Origin: Uloborus plumipes
Taxonomy: Eukaryota > Arthropoda > Arachnida > Araneae > Uloboridae
DNA: 64,000 bases
Reading direction: 5' to 3'
NCBI GenBank assembly: GCA_038373865.1
Contig: JAXGGA010002035.1
Span: 1-64,000 of the forward strand
Part shown: piece after piece, positions 32,642 through 41,600 of the stretch
Numbering within the stretch: the first letter of the stretch is position 1
How the letters are laid out: each line of letters begins with the position of its first letter
Program-made: the position numbers and the translations under genes
The notes under the pieces: model-generated
Database searches by the model: none
Told to the model about the DNA's origin: nothing
The model's input: the letters and a program-made list of their open reading frames with translations, nothing else

Positions 32642-35600
32642 GTAAACGAATTTTTTGCATTAGGATATAATTTCAAACTTTTGTACAATTCTTTGTTGTA
32701 GTGTGATAAATTACATTTTAATGTTTTCGAAATAGTGAATAATTATGGCCTAATTTTATTTATTATTGAATATCACAAAAATAGTCCTTTTGAGCTTCCT
32801 AGCATTTTATGATCTCAAAAATGAAATGTGCAAATTGCACTGACACTTAATCTAACAACTCAATGTCTTGGAGCGTAAATAATGTTTATCTTGATCTCAT
32901 ATAAAAAATTTAAAGATGCATATTTTGTTTGCTTTTTCTACCATAAACATAGACTGAAAAAAATTCTAAATAGGTGATAGAAGAAAAATTTAGATGTCAG
33001 AAAAATTGTCTCTCAGTTTGCAGGAAAAAACTGTAACATGGTATCCGAAAGATACTTACAGTAAGCACTAGTTGCCAAAGTATTATTTTCTCTCATAACT
33101 AAATTTAAGGAAGTACCTTGACAAGTAGTCTCTTAACTCTATTTTCATTGGATTTTTAAGTTTCAAACTTGTTTTTGTCTTTGTAGCTACTTCAATTCAT
33201 AGTTTCCAACGAAGAAAAATCAGCCTGTCTTATCCTCCTACAGTTGAATTAATTTCATAAATGTATTATTAAATGTAAAAGTTCCACCTGCTTTACGAAT
33301 ATTGAAGCAATATCAGAACGTGTAAGTTTCATGAATAAATAAAGAAATAAAGGGGAAAGTCCTCTTCCGTATAGTAGTTCAGTTTCTCAGAGCAAAGACT
33401 TACAGGAAGCAGGATCCAGAAGAAAACTACTTTAGTTTTCAGAAATTACTTTTGAGAAAAGGAAATTAATCAAAAATTTGGGAAAAAGTTATTTTTTTCA
33501 GAAAATGCATTTATTTTGTCTTAATTTATGCATACCGATTCTGTTTAGTAGGGCTGCGACAATTACGTCTATGGTTCGAAACATCGATGTAATTGCAAAA
33601 ACATTGACATTTTCTCCATCAGTGTATTCCCAGGTAGCACAAATAACCTTTAAACGTTTTATAAACGTTTTTAAGCCATTACAACGTTAATAACCATTTT
33701 ACAACCTTTAAAAAACGAAGTGTGCTACTTGGGTTGATATTGATGTTTCTTCGATGTCGATCTGTTACAATTGAAGACAAATTTCCCCTTCTGGAGAAGC
33801 AAGCGAGGGAGGAGGAGGGGATTCGGGATCTCAGAAATTTTCCCTTTTTGAGCACAGAAAAGGAATTAAACTAACCACGCACCCCTTCAGAATTAACTAT
33901 ATCTCCCTCCGAAATTATTTTGTCTGGCTACGTTTGACATTTGATATTTGCATTTACCTGCCGCACCTAAAGCTTGAGTCTAAATACCTTTGATTTCACT
34001 GCTTTTTTAATTAACTTCTTTCCTCTAGTACTAGGTAGATTGTTCCTTCTTTGATCCCAGTGGCATTTTGTACATTTAATGAATCAACGTATATGCGTTT
34101 GTTGTAATGTTAAGTGTCAATTATTGAAAGTCCGAAGTTCATCTTAAATACTACTTATCAAATAGGTTCATATTTTTATTTCTTTCTGAACTGTTTTTCT
34201 AGATCTTTTGAGCACGTCGTCATCTATTTCGAGACCTTCATTGATCTCATTCCTCTATCATTTGTTCTTGGTTTCTACGTCTCGCTGGTTATTGGGAGAT
34301 GGTGGAACCAGTTTGATGCAATTCCATGGCCTGACAGGTGAGTTGTATTTAGAGTTACAATATAATATATCTGTGCTGTTTTCTATGCTGTAGTTTGAGC
34401 AGAGCAACTTAATCTGATCATGAAAGAACAGTAATGCCATTTATGCATTTCATATGAGAAAACTTCATTACAAACCAAGTACATTTACTGAAACTTATCA
34501 ATACTGAAAGATGTACCTTGTACCTACCTTGGAGAAGCACTTCTTTTAGCTATATCACGTAATAGAAAAATAATGCTATCAAATTTAACTTCTAAAAGAT
34601 CGAATCAAATAAGTAATAACAAATTATTTAGTGCAACAAATAAATAATACACATTATGGTACACAAGTATAATAAAATACCGAAAATTAAATAAAACATC
34701 AACATTTGAAATGACGAAAAATATAAATTAATAAAGGAACTTTTTCAACGATAACCTATTAATGCCTAGCGTCCCTTTTTAGGTATGGTCCAAAAAATGG
34801 ATATGAAATCCCCAAAAATGAACATTTCAACCAAATAATAGTGTTCAATTAGTTCCTTGGTATTATATCAATTCGTTATAAACAGATTGAAGCACATAAC
34901 CATTGTCAAGTGTGTTCTGTAGCAGTTTTAATATGATCTTTACCAAGAATTACATCGTTCACAATCTCAAGAAGAAAAGATAAGTTTTTAAAATTATTCC
35001 CAGATTCTCAGTTTATGTTAATTGCTGCTTTTATTTCTTCTTATAAAATGTCTTTTTAAATATTATATCGTAGGTAGAAAAAAAATTTAGTGAAAAAAGT
35101 ATGTACCCTCTGGGGTCTATCGTAACTTTTGAGGGAAGATTTTCTTTAATTAATAAAAAATTTATTTTTTACATGATGTTTTTTTAATTATTTTTCCTGT
35201 CCATTAAACACTATTTGTAACCAGTATACAAAATATCTTTGGAAAAAAAATGTCAGGCATTAATGGGTTAACCATAAGCAGAGACTGACAAAAACTAAAA
35301 TCTATGGTGCTGAGATAAAAGTTCAGACAGCGGAGAAATTATTCCTCAGAGTTCATAGGAAAACTAAGTGTAAAATGGTGTCCGAAAGATTATTGTTCCG
35401 AAAGAGCTAGTCACTGACAGGGCCGTCATTTCAGGTTTTTCCAGGAGGGGAGGGTCAAAGGGTGCCAAAACTGCAATTACATCGGAAAACTACAAAAACC
35501 ACGCCCACTTATATGTAAATGCATTGATTTCTCAAAGCCAGTGGGGAGGGCAATTGACCCACTCCCCTGACCCCCCTAAATGAAAATGCCCGGTTGACTT

Positions 35601-38600
35601 GACGCTCGGGATTTATCAGACCCTGGCCCAAGAAGTACTTTTACATTTTAAGTGCTGAATTTAAAAAGTTTCGATATTTCATGAAGGCATTAGTATTCCC
35701 TAAATAGACTTTTTTGAAAAGTACAATAAGGAATTTATCTGTCTCATAACCTCTCCATCCAATTTACCTTAAGAAATTAAAAGAAAATATGAAAAAGCAT
35801 TATCTCCAATTGATAAAACTGAAAAACATTTTGTTCTATGACAGGATTTCGAAAGTTTTTTCTGATGCAAAGAGCGAGTGGAGGAAAAACGGTATTATTT
35901 TAGTGTTTCAAATTATTAGTTAGTATTTGCGCACTAAAATAAAATTCGTTATTGTTAGACTTTTTGAAAAATCTTGTCTTCTGCTGTTGAGTTGAAATTG
36001 ATTCGAACAGAATTTAGATTTGATCCTCTAATGATTAATACCATGTCATTGATAACAACTCGATCCAGTTGTTTTCAGTACGTAATTGTCCACAATTTCT
36101 TACCTTACCGTGTGATTTGTTTGTTAGTTATTGCTTTTATACTTTACTTTTATGCAAAATAAAAGATTTAATACTCTGTAAATGTCTGCCCCTATATCTA
36201 AGCTTGCTCTAAACGATGTTTTCCCTTCAGACTTTGCTATATGATAGCAGCATATGTCCACGGTGCTGATGAGAGAAGTCGCATGATTAGGAGGACGCTT
36301 GGAAGATACTTGATCCTGATGCAAGCCCTGACGTGTCAGTCTGTCAGCACATCTGTCAAGAAGAGGTTCCCTTCCACGCAACATCTAGTCGCATCAGGTG
36401 AGCACTAGTTATGCGCTTAGTGAGCATATAAACTGTGTGAAGTCTCTGAGGCAGTACGTTTCTACAATGTACCTATCGTCCCAAAATCGATGGCTCGTCT
36501 CTGTCAAAAGTAACAAAACTGCGCATGAACGATTCCCCCAAGGACCCCTAAAACAATTCTCTCTAACGTTTTCAATGACACAACCTACATTGTAACTCTC
36601 TCTCTTCTTACCTTGTAGACATTCCTAGTTTCTACCAAATTAAAATATTTTTCTATGCTATGCTTTGCTGCTGCGTACAAAATTGTTATTATTCATCCAC
36701 ATTCGACATTAGTGCAAATTAGTACTCTTAAAAAATTCCCCTGATTTTCACTCAGAGTTAATTTTCACGCCTTTCCACATTTGAAAACGCACTTCTCTTA
36801 TAGGAGCTAATTTCATTCCTTTTGCGGAGCGGTTATGACGGAGTGTCTTTCAATTCCGCTCTTCAGAAAGAGTGATTGTGTAATTCACTCCTTTATAGAG
36901 CATCTTTAAATCTTTTTTTTTTTTTCGGAAAGCGTCTCTTTTCGATAAAGCCAACACTCAGAAAGAGCGAATGCATCCGCAATCGATTTCACTCTTTTTT
37001 AGAGTGACTTTTTCGCTCTTTTGAATTAAGAGTGTACTGTACATGCGTCACTTTCCACATCTTAAAGACCGATTTACATTCAGAATCTTGCGGTCAATTC
37101 ACATATAATGGGCGATTAACACTAACAATGACAACTTTCCTGTCCCATCTTATGTGCTAATGCAATCAGCAAATCATAGCAGATTATTGTTTGGTGAACG
37201 TCCACATGTCCTTTCCACCTGAGAATATGGACTCATCATGTTCGCCAGTATTTAAATATACTTAGAGGGAATAGGACTGTTTATGAAGTAGCTTCATCCC
37301 TTTAAAAAAATGAAATTAATTCTTTGTTTAGAAAATATTATAAAATAAACAACTAAAAGATAATTTTTTTGCCTATGTTTTATTTACTGATTTTTAAAAT
37401 CTAGGTAAATTGATGTCCTTTAACGCGTATGTTTCTAATTCATGTCTTTTAATGAGTTATCAATTCGCTTTGTTAGGAATCATGACAAAGGAAGAACGCA
37501 CCGTGTACGAAAATTTGGAAGCTCCTTACGGAAAGTGGTGGCTTCCAGCTGTGTGGTTCAGCGCATTGGTCATGAGGGCCAAAAAGGAAGGAAGAATAAA
37601 AGATTCCATTTTGGAAGATGGATTGTTTAGGGTACGTATGCTACCTAAAAGGAATATCTTGTCATCATCAGTGGGAATTCCGTTGTTCATATTCTAGACA
37701 GCTGAAGTAGTATATTAACACGTAATTAAAATACTAATCTTAGAAATTATTGTTCCAGGAATTCTGTCTATTTAGAAGCGCTTGTGGTACGATGTTCAAT
37801 TATGATTGGATAAGTGTTCCTCTCGTTTATACTCAGGTGAGTTTACTTGAGACTATTTAAATTAAATTTCATTTATACTTAGATTAAGCAATTTGTCACC
37901 TCTGTTTGAATCTCTGTAAGGAAGGGAAGGGTGTTAGGCATGAGCTCTAAACTAATATAAGCAAAAATGTATTCGAATGATTTTTATTTGCCCTAACTTA
38001 ATTCATTGTTGTGCAACCTTTATTACCCAAACACGAATCCAAACTTAGTTTCGGATTGTCGAGGGCTGGAAACATTCCAGAAAGAAATGGAATTACGAAC
38101 TTGTGTTTCATTCAAAGCCTTTTATTAAAACTTATATTCAAAGAATTAAAAAAAAAAATTGGTTAATATCACTTGATTTTTGTCAAGAAATCAATAGAAT
38201 GTGATGATTGCTACTGCCTGTTTGATGCAAGTTTATCAGTGTCCTTATGTAAGTTTATGATATGAATGAAAGTGATAATGTAAATGAAGATAGTATGGCG
38301 CTTCTGTCATATATTTTTTAGCTTTTAAGTAATACTACTTAAGTAATGTGCAGCAAGAAAAAAAAAAAAGCAATATACCAACAGTCCGGTTATAACTTCT
38401 TGTTCTTATCTGCATCCAGCACGTTTGCTGGCTATTCCTGACTGATGAGTCCATTACAAAGACAAAGCTGCAATCTCAGGATGTCATGAACAGACTGTTG
38501 GTACATTGCTTGTAATACTAAAGTTTTTTTTTAAGTAGTACAAAGATTAAACGATTTTTTCTCAAAATTTCAAATATTTCTTAAGTTTGAAAGGGCAAAG

Positions 38601-41600
38601 AGCCTAGTGAAAATGAACAAGAAGTTCTGTCAAGAACTAAACGAGCCTACTTTCCCGTACATCGACATCGGTATTCTAGCATCTGATCATTATTCTCTTG
38701 ATTATCTAAGACTAAAAATTATGTCAAACATACCTTTAAAAGCAAAATATACCTCTCTCATCAGATGAAATAGACACATAAAAAGTAAATAAATGAATAA
38801 ATAAAGTTTTGTCGCACCTTTTAAAAAATGTAACTGTTACAGTTCTTCCGTAGAAAAATTCCTAAATTGTTTTCAAAAAAAAATTAAAAGTACAAAGTAC
38901 ATCAAAACACATTTTATCAAAGAAAGAAAAAAAAAAAAAAGAAAAAAAAAACTCGTCCGTTGATAAAATGTCTCGAATTTCACTTTTAATCCGTTGCCAG
39001 TTGTTAAATATAAATTAAGAATAAAATGCCCTAGTGAATGAAACATTTTTGTTACAAAAAAAATCGTCTGCCAAAAATAATAATAATAATAATAATAAAT
39101 TCAATAAAACAAATGAATAAATAAACAAAAAATCGTCTGCACAGTCAGTCATTTTTTTCGGACTGTTTACTCAAAAGTTATTAGGGGTGACAGCTTGCTT
39201 GAGCGGTTCAATGTTGAATGAAAAATTGTTCAAATCGGAAATGTAAATACGGGAATGAAGTATCCTTGAAAAGTTCTTTCCAACAAAAAAAAGTTTGTTC
39301 AAATCGGACTGTTCATTAAAAAGTTAGTATCGCGGGACCGGTTATTTGAACGGCTCAAAGTTGAACCAAAAATTGTTCAAATCAAAAAATCAAATATGGG
39401 AATGAGCTGTACTCGCCGAGATCTTTCCAACAAAAAAAAGTTTGTCCAAATCGGAATGTTCATTCAAAAGTTATTAGGGGGGGACAGACAGACAGACCGA
39501 CCGACAGACCGACAGACACACAAATTCCCCATCTCAATACCCTACTTTCAAATTTTTAATTTTTCGATATTCATTTTACCTCTTTATTTTTTTAACTTGG
39601 CGATATTTTTTGGACTTGGCGATATTTTTTTTAACTTGGCGATATTTTTTGGACTTGGCGATATTTTTTCGATGCATTAAGCTACTTTTAATACTATTTT
39701 CGTCTTTCTTTAATTTTTAACGGGAAAGTAGGCTAATAAATGGGCCTCGTAATGGACTACTCTGATTAAATTTTTAAGCTGATGGAAACGCCAAAACAGA
39801 TATGGGCTTACAGGTAGGAGAAAAAATAGTGGAAATGTCGACGGTTTGTTCAGTGCTGTTTTTCACGTTTAAATACTCATTGAGGCTGATGGATATTCGA
39901 CGAACCCCCTTTTTTTAGTAGGGGGGGGGAGAAATGGAGTATTCTCACTTATTTAAACCTTGCCGTATTATACTTTTTCATGTCTTAAAAATGTATCAAC
40001 TAATATGGTATGGACAAATAGTTTATCATAAGCACTAACAATTCTTAACTTCCGTGCGAAATTATTTCCCTCTACTTTATGAAAAGTTAATACATTGAAT
40101 TGGTGCGATCAGTGTTTTTGAATTCATTCGATGTTAGAAAAATGGTTTCAAAACTTTTCTATATAAGTTTTAATAAACTGAGTCGCTGTTCCTATAAAAA
40201 ATGCTTTGTTTCTGTAGCAGTAATGTTTTTGTTAAATATAGAATAAGGGCTATAAGTCACACACTGCATGAATGGAAATATATTTCTCATTATTATTATT
40301 ATTATTATTGTTATTGTTATTATTATTATTATCATCATTATGCTCACTTTCACTATCGAAATGGATTTTATATACAGGTAGTCACTCTGGCGACTTACAC
40401 GTACTCGGTGGCTTTGATGGTGGGTAGGCAATACTTAGATCCAGCTCAAGGTTACACCAATCATCAAGTGGATCTTTATGTTCCTGTATTCACTCTGTTG
40501 CAGTTCTTCTTTTATGTCGGATGGTTAAAGGTAAATCTTTGCAACGTTTTGTTTACAATAGATCTGAGTTTTAAGAATGCAAGATGAATTAAATGCCTAG
40601 GTAGCCGCAGTACAAAGTTGTTAACCTTTTAATAGACTTTTTATCTATTAGAGATACATTAAAATTACCTTTTGGGATAAGTTGGTTCAAAGGCAATGAA
40701 TTCATTTAGATCGTTAGTGATATTGAAGCTGTTTAATTTCACTTTTTTGCAATTTTCTTTTCGGGGAGGGAAGAGACTCTTTCCTTTGTTGAAACTCTCC
40801 GACTTGAAATTTATTTATAAAAGTAAAAAAAAAAAAAAAGCTTCAACCTTTTTCGCATTTAGCCGTTTAAGGTGGGGAGGTGGGGGGACATTGTACGTGA
40901 GGTATATTTTACTTATGGTCTTAATTATTTAAAAATTTCTTATAGTCCACTTCAGAGAAGAAATCGTCGAGTTATTACTTTGACTTAATATAATGCTGTG
41001 ATTCACGCGAAAAGACCGCTATAACGGAACCGCTGTGACTTCAGTTAGAATCACAGGGTCAGAAAGGGGTGAACATTAGATCCGTTAGACTTGAACTCGT
41101 TCTTTTGGAAGATATAAAGAAATCAGAAATGATCTAAATAGTTGATTATGGAAGCAATCATTTGTTGAATTTAGGTGAGAAGTTATTTAGCATTCTTACA
41201 AAGGACTAAAAAAAAAATTGACTCAGAGGGGTGCATGTTTGATGGATATTTACTTATTCTTAATTTTCCGGGTAGCGCTAGAGTTAGTTCACTCCGAATC
41301 TGCTTGAAGACGTTTAGTAGAAGATTTTTATTTCCACGCATTATTGTACTATTTTTCTCTCGCCTTTTTTGTTCATGAGTTTCCCGAGGTTAAAAACAAT
41401 AACGTGGGAAGAGGACAAGCTAAATTTATTTAATATATGACCTCTGATGTTTGAATCCGTGTAAAATCGATCCCACATGAAATTAGACCAATTTAAGGAT
41501 AAGTTTCCTAAAATATTTGAAGAAACTGAAGGATCAAGGGAAAAAATCCTTAGTTTGCGAAAATTAGTTCAGAGAAAATAGTCAATGCGACGTGCAGACA

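Noticed and set aside
40192..40431. Minus-strand frame rich in Ile/Met/Thr
   Set aside because: It is the translation of an (ATT)n microsatellite.
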